Shown here in pieces: positions 39,352-55,129 of a DNA stretch of 64,000 nucleotides. A program made the position numbers and the translations under genes. How positions within the stretch are numbered: the stretch's first letter is position 1; every line of letters begins with the position of its first letter. The stretch spans positions 18,136,713 to 18,200,712 of the forward strand of contig NC_092574.1 of assembly GCF_037975245.1 (NCBI RefSeq), given 5' to 3'. The notes under the pieces were generated by a model, which ran no database searches, had not been told where the DNA came from, and worked only from the letters and a program-made list of their open reading frames with translations. This DNA is from Apostichopus japonicus (taxonomy: Eukaryota > Echinodermata > Holothuroidea > Aspidochirotida > Stichopodidae).

Positions 39352-39849
39352 CTCACATCTTAATCCGTGGGTCCCTCCTATACCTACAAATATAAAAAAA
39401 TACACATCACTAAGGATATTGAAGAACCGAAGCCTGCTTGCCACTCTGGTTTATTTTTTTCTTATGTAGACAGCTGTTAACATTGTCATCTAATTTCGGG
39501 GCAGTTCTGAGCACGGTCAATAATTTATTCAAGAAAATCTTTCGAAAGAGAATCTAGGCTTATTTACTCAATGATTTCGTCTAAGCTGAGATACATAGGG
39601 CGACAGCTTGTAAACAGGGAACGATATACATGAAACACTGTATCAGCGAATTGAAATAAGAATAATAATAAAATAAAGAAATAATAATAAGAAGAAAATA
39701 AGAAACAATCATAATAGTAAAACTATTACTTATAATAATTTTAAAAATAAATCATCTTTATGTGCATTCATATCCTCTGCACAACAAATTATGTTAAAAA
39801 GAAAGATCAAATTAATTCATGACATAAAAAAACAACTTCATTTCCTTTA

Positions 39850-43011
<3,162 letters not shown>

Positions 43012-44385
43012 TGTTTGAATGCCAAGTATACCGTATTTCTACCAGGGTTTCTTTCTTGTTTTTAAATTTCCATGAACTGTACGTTTAATGCATGCATGAA
43101 TTATTCGCAGCTGTTTAAACGTGCGTGTATACCATATGTAGGGGCCAAAAATAAACAAAAATATTATATGCATATGTTAGGGTACAGTATCACAAAATTG
43201 ATGGTGAAGAATATATGTTTCTTTGCCGTTGCTAGTAATTAAGCCATGTTACAATGAGTTAATGGCATGATTTGAGATCTTTATTACCATATTTAATCAT
43301 GTATGCAATATCGACCCATCTGTCTGATCGACAAACATCATTTTTCATGATGGTATACTGAAACAGTTGTTTTAATTACATGAAGCGATTTAGTCCTAGG
43401 ATTTTTTAGTTCTCAGTAGTGAATGTTAACAATGATTGTTTGCAGATAAAGTAGCAAGCATATATTTGCGTTGACAACAAAGTATATATATATACGGTGT
43501 TACATATTTAACAGATAGATCGTTTGAGGCTACATAACGAAGTTAACACACATTTGCGTCAGTAGTCAGTAATTTTGTGGAAAACCTCAAAACCGCTCCT
43601 TCAAGTTCATAGATTATAGGTACCCCCCCCCCCCACCATTTTTTTTATCAACGAAAGTATCCTTTGAATATTTTAATATGAAAGTGTTACAAAAATTGTG
43701 CTGAAAACCGTGGCAGTTATTAAACAATAACAGAAATTCTTGAAAACATTCATCCAGTGCACTTTGTCATACAAAATGCAGAGGTTCCATTTTGTCGCGT
43801 TTTGAGGTGACTCAGCGGTTTGCTTCCTGAAACCCAAGTCACCTGATTCCACTGCCCTTAGAAGCTATGCCGTCCTCCACCCCCCCACTCCCCTCCTCTA
43901 TACCTCTCGACAGATCGAACCTTCTTCCACTGCCTAAGAAAAGCGATTGAAGTAACCGATGTCGTCTTTTAACTTGTAACCGTACATGCTGTTTTGTATG
44001 TTTCTATGGTGTCCTTGTATTATATACGGTAACGCATTATGTCAAAATTTAACTTCCAACCTTTAGAGAAACGCATTTTCATAGAAGCCGTAGTTTCCCA
44101 TCCATTATAGCGGCAAGTTCCGTCCCATTATGGTATTAATGAGCATTACATATCCTGACTGAATGTTATCTACTGAACTCCCCGCCCGTCCTCCCTCTCC
44201 CCCCACCCCCCCCCCCCCACGCTTGTCTACCGTTTCCTCCTAATGGTTGCTCTCTATCTCAGCCTTCCGCAATCATGATTCAAAGTTAAGTATATGGTCT
44301 AATAACGGTCAATGGTGCTGAAAGCTCATTCATTATGTCACCGCCGCTCCACTGTCAAATCATTTGACTTCACTTGACTAATCCG
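43012..44385. other. Gene-free spacer upstream of the LINE relic
   Basis: No ORF1 or endonuclease N-terminus of the LINE could be recognised here. C tracts at 43622-43634 and 44200-44220 are probably old MITE ends. Confidence 0.5.
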
Positions 44386-44508
44386 ATGGCGCCATTGGAA
44401 CATGCTTCAATTTCTGGGAATAACATTAAAAAGTTGGATCCTCCAGAAAATCTGTTTATCAAACTTTCAGCATTGCAGGAACGGGCCTCAAATCTGAATG
44501 ACATTTCT
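44386..44508 (+). other. Possible isolated coding exon
   Basis: An ATG at 44386 opens 41 codons (MAPLEHASISGNN...) ending exactly at a gtaagc donor (44509). The composition looks protein-like (mixed, helix-forming FIKLSALQERASNLND), unlike the AT-rich noise around it. No acceptor or partner exon was identified, and I do not recognise the peptide. Confidence 0.2.
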
Positions 44509-45002
44509 GTAAGCCCGAATGGTTCTAAGACTCTTTCACAGGACCAGATGAAATGTTAATTGTTAAGATAAATAATAAATGAGGCGTTATAATTAAACCG
44601 ATCATAATTATTTTTGATCTTCGTGATTAAATCAATTAACTATATAAGAACAGAGAAATAAAAAACGTCCTTAACAAAAAAACATCAATCAACCCACTCA
44701 TGTAGGAGCCAATTATTGTCACCGCTTAAAAGACCTTACGTTCTTGTGTCTTGGATAATTTAAAAGAAAATCATCATTCTAATGCATGACCAAGAAATGT
44801 AGATAATATCATTAATGAGGCTATCACATCTGCTAAAGTGAGAATGTACTATGAATAACGTTTTCACGGACGTTTTCTGCTAAGAAAAGAAGAAGAAAAA
44901 ATGCACAAACCATGTCGGAAAGGCAAGGCAGTCGACTTTGGCACGGATGCAGCGTATTCGAACGACTTTCAAATGAAAACAATATCACGGTTGAGTCACG
45001 GT

Positions 45003-46285
45003 CATAATAATAATTTATTCTTATATAGCGCTTTACATCAAAGAATGATCTCAAAGCACTTTACAAAATCGCATAAAAAATGTTTAACTTAAAATTATCA
45101 CAGTTTAAAAATATTACAGCCTAAAAATATTGCATCCTAAAAATTACAAAAATAGATATCCTAACAATAATTATTAAAGCAATAAAATTCAGAAATTAAA
45201 TACGAAAGCAATAAAATATGACAGCACACATTAAACTAAAATACTAAACTATTACAGCCGAAAATAAGTAACAATAAGACTATCAAAATATAAATAGAAA
45301 ATAAATTTTAATATGCAACAATCAAAAGATGGCAGATGGCAACACAAGCAATATGTCTGGAGGTTTAAAATGAATAATACTTTCGAAAAAGGTAAGTTTA
45401 AGGAGTGCCTTAAACACATTTAATGATGGAGTTGCCCTGATGGCATTGGGGGAGTGCATTCCATAGATAAGGTGCAAACTAGGCAAAGGATCGTGCGCCA
45501 AAGCTTTTTTGGGCGAATCTGCCAGGCTCTAGTCGTATCTCCATAGAATGTCTGCTCCTCTGTCGTGTGCGATTGGCAATCTGCAGGGGCTCAGGAAGAG
45601 CCTGGCGACTGATCAGAGAGCCAAGATAGTGAGGGGCAGTGCCATTTATAATATTGTATGTGTGACTAGAGACTTGAATTCGATCCTTGCGGAGACAGGT
45701 AACCAATGAAAGTCAATCAATATGGGTGTGATGTGTTCGTGCCTCCTACTCTGTGTAACCATGCGTGCTGCCGAGTTTTCAATCAATTGAAGACGTGCCA
45801 GTTGATGGTGCTCAATTCCATATATAGTAAACTATTACAATAATCAAGGTGCGATGTAACAAATGCATGAATTACTCTTTCTGTGCTTGTGCGATCTAAG
45901 AGCTTACGAATTTTCCCAATACGATACAATGAGTATGATGCTGACTGACATATTTTTGAAACATGACTTGACATAGAACTGAATTCATCAAATTGCACTC
46001 CTAGATTTCTGAAAACGGAAATGGGTTTAACATGAGTAACACCAACTCTGAAACTAGATATGTCTGATTGAACTTTTCGAAACTTACTGTGAAAACGAAT
46101 TACTTGCTATCGTTGAGTACAAGTCGATTTGCTGCCATCCACTCACGAATATCATCTATGCATTGTTCAGGTATGAATGTCCAGTCAGATAGATTTTTAC
46201 ACGAAAAATACAGTTGTGTATCATCTCAAAAAGCATAAAGTCAATATCATTGGCTAAAATAATGTCTTCGAGAGGGATGTATATA
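45003..46285 (-). mobile_element. CR1/L2-like LINE, 5'-truncated, with broken YADD
   Basis: Minus strand blocks: TPLEDII-like at the truncated end; DDTQLY at about 46215-46232, separated from its Tyr-Ala by a Phe codon and a stop; then EQCIDDIREWMAANRLVLND, VSKICQSASYSLYRIGKIRK, VIHAFVTSHLDYCNSLLY and, in another frame, VSSHTYNIINGTAPHYLGSL. It is a dead reverse transcriptase. The 3' end is tatatagcgctttacatcaa followed by an AAT tail. Confidence 0.78.
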
Positions 46286-47885
46286 TATACAAACGGTAGT
46301 TATAACGACGTATGAAGGCCAGGGATAAATCATGCTACTTCCGGTGTCTTTCTGTAGACATCAATACTGCGCATCCTTAGACAGGGGGGGGGGGGGGCGT
46401 AGCTAGCCATCGTGGTGTTTTTTTGTTTGTCTGTCTCTCTGTTTATTTATTTATTTATATTTTCACATCAAATATTTACCATGTAAAGGGAAAAGCCTTG
46501 TGAGTGAGAGGGCATGAGGTGTGAGAGGGAAAAGCCAAATATTTTGTCACCCTTGCATTTAAGAGTCAGGGAATTTGAGTTTGTTGGTTGAGTTGACTGG
46601 TTTCATATAAGCCCTAACCTCTGTTACGACTACAAACTTTAGAAGGGATGGTGGGGGGGGGGGTGGAACAAAAGTCGGCTAACGTCCGATCTGGGATTTT
46701 TGAGAAAATTTTGTTTCGGTAATGCATGAAGCTTAAAGACAAACTTTAGTGATATCAGCTCATTCATTTTAACAACGTTTGCGTATGGACTTTGCGGTTC
46801 GTTTTGTCCGTGAAAAGTTCAAGTTTAAGTTCAAATATATTTCTTATATGGCATACAAAACTGAAGTACAAGAAGTAATTAATAAAAGTGATATATGATG
46901 ATAAATGATGGACACTAGAAAAACAGACAATGCTGTTTATCAAAGCTAGTGACTAGTTGATGCGAAAAGAAAAGAAAAAAATAGGTTTATACACGATAAC
47001 TATAAAAAATAACTATGTACATAAATACATGTCTCATGTCTATGTAACAGGTATTGGTATGCTACTGTCGATAATTATGAATCAGCAGTTTTTAGAACAT
47101 TTTGAAAAGCATGCAGAGAAATATTTGATTTAATTGTGGAAAGAAGTTTGTCATCAGATAGTAAGCTGTAATTTACCATGTACAGTTTTATGGCGGGTCA
47201 CATGGATTAAGAGGTATATAAAGACTAACGTCATGCTGCTTTCTGAGTTTGAATAGAACTAGTTCTTTTCTGACGTCACCAATGTACCCCAAAACCTGGA
47301 ATCATTGACTTATCACCACAGACCCGAGGAAGTTTGGTATGCGTCCAAGAATTTGTCAATATTTTGTGTTTGTTTTATATTTTTATTTTATATGTGAAAT
47401 GATTCTATTCACTCCGATCATCATAGACTTCGCATGTCAGTTCTCTAGTTTCGAAAAGAAAGTTAATTTTCATGATCCGTTGCCAAGGTTATAAGGTATA
47501 CCAAAACATTTACATTGACATTCATTGTAATTTCCGGGTGTGCAACGTCTCAAAGGTAAACCGATCAACCACAACCCCCCCCCCCCCCCAACAATAAGAA
47601 AAGGTCATAAAGCATGTTACCAACTAGGTGTTGCGCTTGATCAGTTTCTGAGTGATAACCTTGTCAGTGATGTGATGTGCAATTTCAGCTCTTTGACTGG
47701 CTTTTAAATTTGAGAAAGAATTTGATACTTAAATCCAGTAACCCAGCTGAGCTGGATTTCATTGCAAATACATGATCACAAACTGCTGATGGATGAATAG
47801 TTGGGACATTTTCACTGGTCGCGTTTTCACATGTGATTAATACTTATCTTACTTAAGAAAGCTCTCTTATAGCTGGCGTGAATAA
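46286..47885. other. Gene-free spacer
   Basis: G tracts at 46385-46398 and 46653-46662 (the first followed by gcgtagctag, a hAT-MITE-like end), and a C tract at 47573-47589. Nothing coding. Confidence 0.55.
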
Positions 47886-48052
47886 GGGGTTAATCAACGG
47901 TCTAGCGTGCGTTACTCACAGGATTAATGCACGATCGGGGGATAATGCAAGCGATGCACGAGGGCGGAGCCCGAGTGCATCCAGCGATAGCATTAACACC
48001 CGATCGTGCATTAATCATGTGAGTAACGCACGCTAGACCGTTGAGTAACCCC
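47886..48052. mobile_element. Inverted-repeat MITE, two 63-bp arms
   Basis: Arms 47886-47948 and 47990-48052 are inverted and differ at about four or five positions; both contain acggtctagcgtgcgttact or its complement. The 41-bp spacer holds its own gcacgagggcggagcccgag hairpin. A related gcgttactcacatgattaa segment recurs at 48160, suggesting a larger element to about 48290. Confidence 0.65.
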
Positions 48053-48290
48053 GTTCATTCATACACTACCATTTGTGTGGGGGAAAAATCATAAAACAAA
48101 ACATTTTTGGTTACATATAACCAAAGATTTATTAAAGTGATGCCCCGTAATTTTACCGTGCGTTACTCACATGATTAACCACGGTCAGCTGACCTGAATG
48201 GACCAATAGGATTAAGGAATCTTTACTTTTCTTTTGAGTGAAATAGTCTAATAAAGTTGCGCACGGTTAATCGTAAGTGATACTCATTAG

Positions 48291-49809
48291 TATGTTTGAT
48301 AGACCTGTCATGTGCACGACATCAAAGAGTACATAAATTCCCTTCAAGCACGGATAGACGTTTTGGTTGAGCTATCAATCAGAACAAATTAAGTCTCATC
48401 ATCGTCGTGAAGGTTATAGTACTAATTCTAAATATGATGAGCCAACATGGATTACTTGTCACGCCGAGAAACCAAAATACAGACCACATTTCTGACAGTG
48501 CAGGCCTGGGAGACTAAATGGTATGTACAGTATACGGTAGGAGTATGGGTGCGATTTGCGTATCTAACAGTAAACCTAACACAGGGGGGGGGGAGGGGTG
48601 GGGGCGGAGCCGGGAGTGGGGGTAGCTGTGAACGGGGTATAGAAGAACGTGCCTCTCATTTTGTTGTAAAAAAAACCCCATCAAAAGTGCCCCTCTTTGG
48701 TAAAACAAAACGTACCAGTCTTCCATTTGGTTGTAATTGTAAAATGCCCCATTTCGTGGCCAAAATTCAATAAATTTGCCATTTTAAAAGAAAGCGACCT
48801 TTTATTGTTAAATATTAAGATAGTGGAATTTGTGGGTAAGATATGCACAGATGATTCGTTTTGTCGGAATCTTTGTGATATGCACCCTCGTATCAAAATA
48901 AGTTAGTCCTAATGCCCCTTAAAATCTCCCCTCCCCCAACTGCGGTTGGAACTTCGAACAAAAAAATATATATAACTTGTTATTATCATCTAGTTTCATT
49001 TGGTAATATATTTCTTTTACTAAGAAGGTATATTTACGTACACCGAGTGGCGACGCCCGCCCGTGCCCTAGGAAGGATCCTTTTTTAAAGAAAATTTTAT
49101 CCAAGATAGAGCCTGGCGACAAAAACCAGCTCGGACTCTTACCTGTTCCACTCTCCGGCAGCATCAGTGTCCTCTTGACATTCATCGCCAACATCTTACT
49201 AGGGCTTGGCACCTTGACATTCATCGCCACCATAGGGGTGCTGAGCACCTCTCACAGAAGGTCACACTGATCAAAAGACAGTTGCAGTTCTTTTTAAAAA
49301 ATTAAAGAAAAACTTACTTTATATTTTAAATGACAACATTTTGTTCAATTAAAGGTTACCCTGCGTCCCAGTTGAATACCTCAGAATATTAGAAATATGA
49401 CAAATATCTAACAATCTCACAAAGCATCTTTGGGATAACCTGAAGTGAGTTTACTCAATTATAATGTTTCGTGACAATCCCTCGAGTAATCCTGTAGAAA
49501 TATATCTTGACACTTGGATCTGGCAAAGGTATCTTCTTACAAACATCCCTTTAGGCGCATTCGGCTTTCCATATTTCCCAATACGAGAATCGTCCACGGA
49601 TGCTCTGCGTGCATTTCTCTCTCCCTTCTCCCTCTCCCTCTGATTCAAACGAACAGTAGTTAGTTCACTAAAAATATAGGTTGTATTAAAAGAGTAAAGT
49701 AAACTAGTAAAGACTAGACAAAATCTGTGGCAAATAAGGTCTGTGAAGCTGATAACAAGAACTTGATTCACGTGATACCATGGAGATCAAGTCATTGATA
49801 TCTTACAAT
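48291..49809. other. Spacer with GC-rich MITE-like patches
   Basis: A G-rich patch at 48584-48635 and a short duplicated phrase accttgacattcatcgcca / ttgacattcatcgccaac (about 49175-49228). ORFs on the minus strand here are not recognisable. Confidence 0.5.
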
Positions 49810-49813
49810 TTAA

Positions 49814-50419
49814 AGGGATATTCCGGTCCCAGACAATGTGACCGAAAAAAAATATTCCAAAGAGTTGGTTGAACCGCCCCGCCTCCCCCCCCCCCCCCCT
49901 CATTTCAATATATTGTCCCTAACTCAAGATATGGTCGATTGAATGGAATCTAGTTTGGGATCCAAAACCCTCGATTCTTCTCTGCAATGGATCATCGTAG
50001 TGTGATTTGTGATGTCATAAAACGGCAAATGTTCTTAAAAATGTTTCCTTTCTTTTTATAATTTTCTTGCTGAATTTTCATTGAAATTAACCAGTTACAT
50101 ATGGAATATTTGTGTAGCTGTCAAAGGTTCCCTGTGTTTAGGATTTCACCAAAATGCAACTTTTTCGTGGAAATATTATTTTCCTCTGTGAATAAGTGCA
50201 ATTAAATGTAATAAAGAAACACCGAAAAAACAAAACTTTCAGCTGAATTGCTGTGATGACGTGATTCACTCTGTCGCTGATGCATTAACAAAATATCACA
50301 AACTTTGAAAAAAATTCTTATCTTCGCCATACGAATGTTATGAGGGTGTGATTTTGACCGTCATATAGATGCAGAAAATTGCCCGCATTTCAATCAAATT
50401 CAGCCACCGGAATATCTCT
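49814..50419. mobile_element. TTAA-flanked DNA transposon, 606 bp (Kolobok/piggyBac-type)
   Basis: AGGGATATTCCGG at the left end and inverted CCGGAATATCTCT at the right are each bordered by TTAA (49810-49813 and 50420-50423). TTAA duplications are made by Kolobok and piggyBac transposases; which applies cannot be decided here. There is no coding capacity. The interior holds a C tract and AT-rich sequence. Confidence 0.65.
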
Positions 50420-50827
50420 TTAACCTACTTTCCAGAACTGGAAATGTAATATGACACACATAACGTGCAATATTTGAAGGCTTGGAGGTGGACACTCCTT
50501 TTTCATTGTGCAAAGACTTTATATATCCTTTAATGTGTATGTTTTTAGTTTGCATATGTTATAATTGTACATCTTACGTGACTATTTACTATAGTGAAAG
50601 AAACGCTATACACTTCACGGGGGAAGATAAATCAAGCAAACGTAATACGAGATATAAAGGTAATGGATAAACACAATACTAACGGACCCCCTCACTGGGT
50701 GGAAAGTCAAACATATCGCCTGATATATTTCTTTATAATATTCACTGTTATCGATCGAGATATATAGATAGACAGGGAGATGTCTGTTGGATAAAGACCA
50801 ACTATATAACAAGCAACTTGACAAGTT

Positions 50828-51356
50828 ACAGCCGATACACATAGCTGGTACAGCAACTGCTGTTCATGTCCCATAACCGTGCATCAGTAATTTCTACTTC
50901 GTGTTCGTAACACGGTAACATGTGTTACAGGTGGCACTGTAACAACTGCAACGCTGTTAATTTGTTCCCATGTAATACAAAGAACTGCGCGACTGGACAA
51001 GGCGTCTATGAAGATGAGAATGCCTATGAGATGAAGTAAAGGAGGTACGGTACCGCTTGATTCCAGTTCACACCTCTCTTTAAATAACGCCAATTCATCA
51101 TGCCGAAAACGAAGAAAGTCCATGTTCGGGTATATCCATAGTAGGCCTACTTATAGCATAAAAGCGACTAGGTACGACGTCATTTTAGAATCGCGTATTA
51201 ATGAACTCGCACTAAATCGTTGGTACAGCAACTATTGTTCATGTCCCACAACTGTGCATTTAGTAACTAATACTTTGTGTCCGTAACACAGTAACATGTG
51301 TTACTCGACACGAACATTAGTTATAACACCGAACCAGCTATGAGTATCAGGTACAA
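50828..51356. repeat. Pair of 80-bp direct repeats with outer inverted repeats
   Basis: ggtacagcaactgctgttca...gtaacatgtgttac is at 50848-50928 and 51221-51303. The outer gatacacatagctgg (about 50834) is inverted as ccagctatgagtatc (about 51340). It is probably a decayed foldback element; a fragment lies near 29950 (actcatagctatagtacagt). Confidence 0.55.
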
Positions 51357-52279
51357 GTTAATGTAGAGGCCCATACGACTGAAGACAGATATACTTCAAT
51401 GGATGACTTGACATTTACCCCCCCCCCCCCCATGGTTCGAAAATGGCGGTCTAGTCTAACTATTATTGTCTTTATTGCAGCCAAGTTATCACAACAGTAT
51501 GTAAGTCATGAAGTGTGACAACCCACAATCATCTACTTATACTAATTAACTGATTGTTATATTAACACCCTTCTGTACAGTATATATCCGTAGCGGTTTT
51601 CATCTCTTATTATAAGCTGTTTCCATCTCCCAAATTCCATTCTATTTGTACTCTGCAATTGTCCATTGATTCAGTTTTTGTTCTCTGTCCATCTATATCG
51701 AAGTTAAATTGTGTCCTCTATCTGTTTTCGTTTTCTGTTTGCCTTTGAAGAAGATCCTGGTATTGAAATATTGTTTGTAACAGAAAACCAAAACTATTCG
51801 GATAGATTTTCGGTCATTTGTGTTTACTACCGCGTCGGTGCTGACAAGCTAACCCACTGCGATGATGAACATAATCATTTGATCGTATAACATCTTATAA
51901 GTATAGGCGTGCCTTTGCACGATATACTGGTATATTTTATGAGCCTCTTGAGTTCATTGAACGCGTTTTTTGACACAATGATTTTGATTTCTCCTTATCT
52001 TTTTGTCTTGTCAATAAAGCTACAGTTGGCATAAGAATAAGGATAAGATGGTATCGAATTGTTATATAGAAAAACAGTGAATTATTAATAGAACCACTAT
52101 ATAATAAAAACGCGATAAACTTGTAACCCGAGTTATAGCTATTTTGTAGGGTAAATGTATAATTACAAGCTGAGACTGTAAAGGGAATAGACGACTTTGC
52201 GTATTGTCCATAACAGGTAATTCCATCAGGACAAAAATATGCCATGAGCCAAAAAGAAATGGGAACTTAAATACAGGTT

Positions 52280-52588
52280 TATAATAATATTCAATTTCTA
52301 TATAGCGCTTTATACCAGCAATAGGTCTCAAAGTGCTTTACAGACGTTATATTACCCATGGTCAATGATAACCTGTCCCAGAGACAATCCCTCCAGGCGG
52401 CTGCAGTTATATACTGCGCCCAATGTCAAGTTACCTCACAGGTACCTATTTAACCCCTGGGTGGAGAGAGGCAATTGAGATAAAGCATCTTGCCCAAGGA
52501 CACAACGTAATGAACTAGACTGGGATCGAACCAGCAATCCTTGGATCACGAGTCCAACGCCTTAACCAATTGTCCACCACGCTCTCAC
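52280..52588 (-). mobile_element. tRNA-derived SINE, family 3, copy 2
   Basis: Co-linear with 32702-33029 over its whole length, including cctgtcccagagacaatccc, ttaacccctgggtggagag and tccttggatcacgagtcc. It ends in tatatagcgctttatacca. It gives a second independent insertion of the family. Confidence 0.72.
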
Positions 52589-55129
52589 AGGTTAGGCCTA
52601 TACACTCTTATCGTCCTCATAATTTAAAGTTTCCGAGGGCAACTCCCGGTTCTACCACTGAAATATTCATCATTGCTTATTATTAGGCAAGTGTTTATAC
52701 TTGCGCTTGGTTTCATGTCCGACATCAAGCATTTAGCTGTCGCTACATTTGACCATTTGGAATTTATGCATCTCATGAATAATAATGATATTGTAATCCA
52801 TGGCATAAATTGATCTAGGTCTACAATTGGTTTTCTTTATATCGTTTAAAGTTCAATTCCAGCAGTACAGGCAAAAAGTCTGAAGGGCCGGTTTAATCTT
52901 CAAATTGTTTGCTCATTTTAATTGAAGCTAAAGTTTCACAATTACCCGCTACGTCGTCTCCAATGACAGTTACAATGTGTTACTAGAACCTAAAGGGTTT
53001 GTATTATGTGTAGCAATTAAATTGTGTAATGTACGATGTTGCCTTGTTACTTTACGTTCGATCACAACATGGCCTACTTACACATCGTATGGAAGCTTTG
53101 AGGTGCTGCCGTCAAATGTTAAAATCTTTTTGTAAATCAAGTAGTAAGCGTCATCGAAACGATTGATTCAATATTTTACTTGAAAAAGGACGATATGACC
53201 ATTTTATCAAATTTTATCAATTTTAACAATTTGTAGCGAAATGATATTCATCATATTGCAACAAAATAATGAATTACGCTGAGAAATTTATGTTTGCAAC
53301 AATGTATAGTAAACATAAGTAAAAATATCTTGCCATTCAACATTTCGCAACAAAGTGATAACTTATACGCTTCTATCAGAATGTCAGCATTTCAACTTTT
53401 TGCTGCAAACTAATAAATTGGACAGTAATGTAATCAATCTCGTGAACTCAATATTTGCAACAAAGTGATTAATTACGCTCGCATCAGATGGCATCATTTC
53501 AATATTTAGCTGAATCCTGGCGAATTGCAGCAAAATTGTAGAAACACATTGTTAACATTTTCAAGGGCACATTAAAGTTTCCATATCGTTGGGCAAATGA
53601 CACAGTAGACTAAAAATCCGCATGCCTTGTTTCCCGAACAGTGACTGATGTATGTTAGAAGAGCCGGGTGTTGTTTGAAGGATTGCTTTAGGCAGGAATA
53701 TTTTTTATATTTTTTATGAATCGCATAATTTTTTTTCCTCTCTTTATTGCCCTTGACATTACAAACTATAGAAAGTGCTTTTCAATGATTCTTAACAGGA
53801 ATTAACAACAGTAAATCATAAAAATTAACCTTCAATTAAAAGTGAAATAAGTAAAAACCATGGAAGCCAGTATTTCTACCAAATGCCTCTGATAAAATGC
53901 GCAATATATATTTTGTAAAACAATGTGCTCTTTGAAATAATTAAGAGAGCCATTAGCCGTAGGGAAACTCTTAGTTTTCTTTCAATCAAAGATATACTTT
54001 TTTTATTTAAATGAAACTTAAATTAAGTTCATGAACGCAATCTTCTCCAAACAGAATAACCGAAGCATCACTTAATTTTATACTTGAATGACGGCTTTGT
54101 TAAGAACATTATGAAAGTATTTCCAGATTTTTGTGAAAAATTGCAATGAGAAAAACAAAATGTTGAATCGATTCGGTACAAGTTAAAATCAAAATGTGCA
54201 CAAATTTGAAGAGATTATTTTAAAAGTATGAAGATACTTGTTTGTGGGATAATTCGAAGATCTTTGATATGTCACAGGCCAAGCAAACCTACATTCACCA
54301 TTGCTCAAAATGTTTCTATTAAGTAAGTTATAGATTTTCAAGATATTCACCTTTAAAATATGCCAAAATCTCTGGAATGCTTCTTTAAATCTAACTTGTT
54401 GACGATGTTGGCCGGCTCCTTAGTAAAGATAATTATAGTTAATGTTAATCCACTATTTTATCAATTCTAATATAACTCAAACCGTAATATTTGATTAATT
54501 ACTTCATATAAACCACAGAGCATCCTTGGATGACTTTCAAAGCCATCTGTCTTTGACAAATACGTTTGTGATGCATCTGATGAACTAACTTTAAAATAGT
54601 AGGTGTATTAGACTACAAAATCCAGTCACTTTTATCGATGAATCTCAGTTGTTAAAAGGGTCATTTCTGAAATGAAAGGACAGATGGCAAGTGAATAACG
54701 TAAACTGATAGCAGTGTTGTTGTAGTAACAGTCTACAAAATACTAACATTTCATTTCATTTTCATTTCATTTTTTGAAATGAAATGAGAATTTAGCACAG
54801 ATTTCGCTAACAAGAATGAACAGTGACAATGAACAATGAGTCAAAAAACGCCCTGGCAGCATATTTATCATTTACAATAGCCTTGCTCTACTCTTGCTGT
54901 AACCTGATTGACCCATTCAGTTTCAATTGTTTACTTTTGAAGAAAAACCACTAACTAGCTTACGTTTTCTATAATAATCTGAAAGACAAATATGTTGACC
55001 GCAGAACAGGCCATGTCTATTAAATTTAAATTAACTAGTTTCTGAACGCAGACTATGCTTTAAACTGTTTCAGATATAGCTTTTTGTCACTTCCAAAACA
55101 AATTATGTTACAAAGGCGTTTCCGACGTT
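52589..55129. other. Gene-free AT-rich spacer
   Basis: Only the weak gcaacaaagtgat repeat (53230-53540) and a catttcatt/gaaatgaaatg palindrome (about 54750-54785) stand out. Confidence 0.6.
53230..53540. repeat. Degenerate tandem repeat with a gcaacaaagtgat core
   Basis: Phrases of the type (t)tgcaacaaagtgattaattacgct recur about three to four times at loose intervals (near 53260, 53350, 53400 and 53455). Weak periodicity. Confidence 0.45.

Noticed and set aside
48919-49248. 109-codon minus-strand ORF
   Set aside because: Contains a short internal duplication and no known domain; likely a repeat-derived chance frame.
51937-52245. 102-codon minus-strand ORF with a Cys-containing, hydrophobic peptide
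   Set aside because: No recognisable family, AT-rich codons, overlaps nothing conserved and adjoins a SINE.
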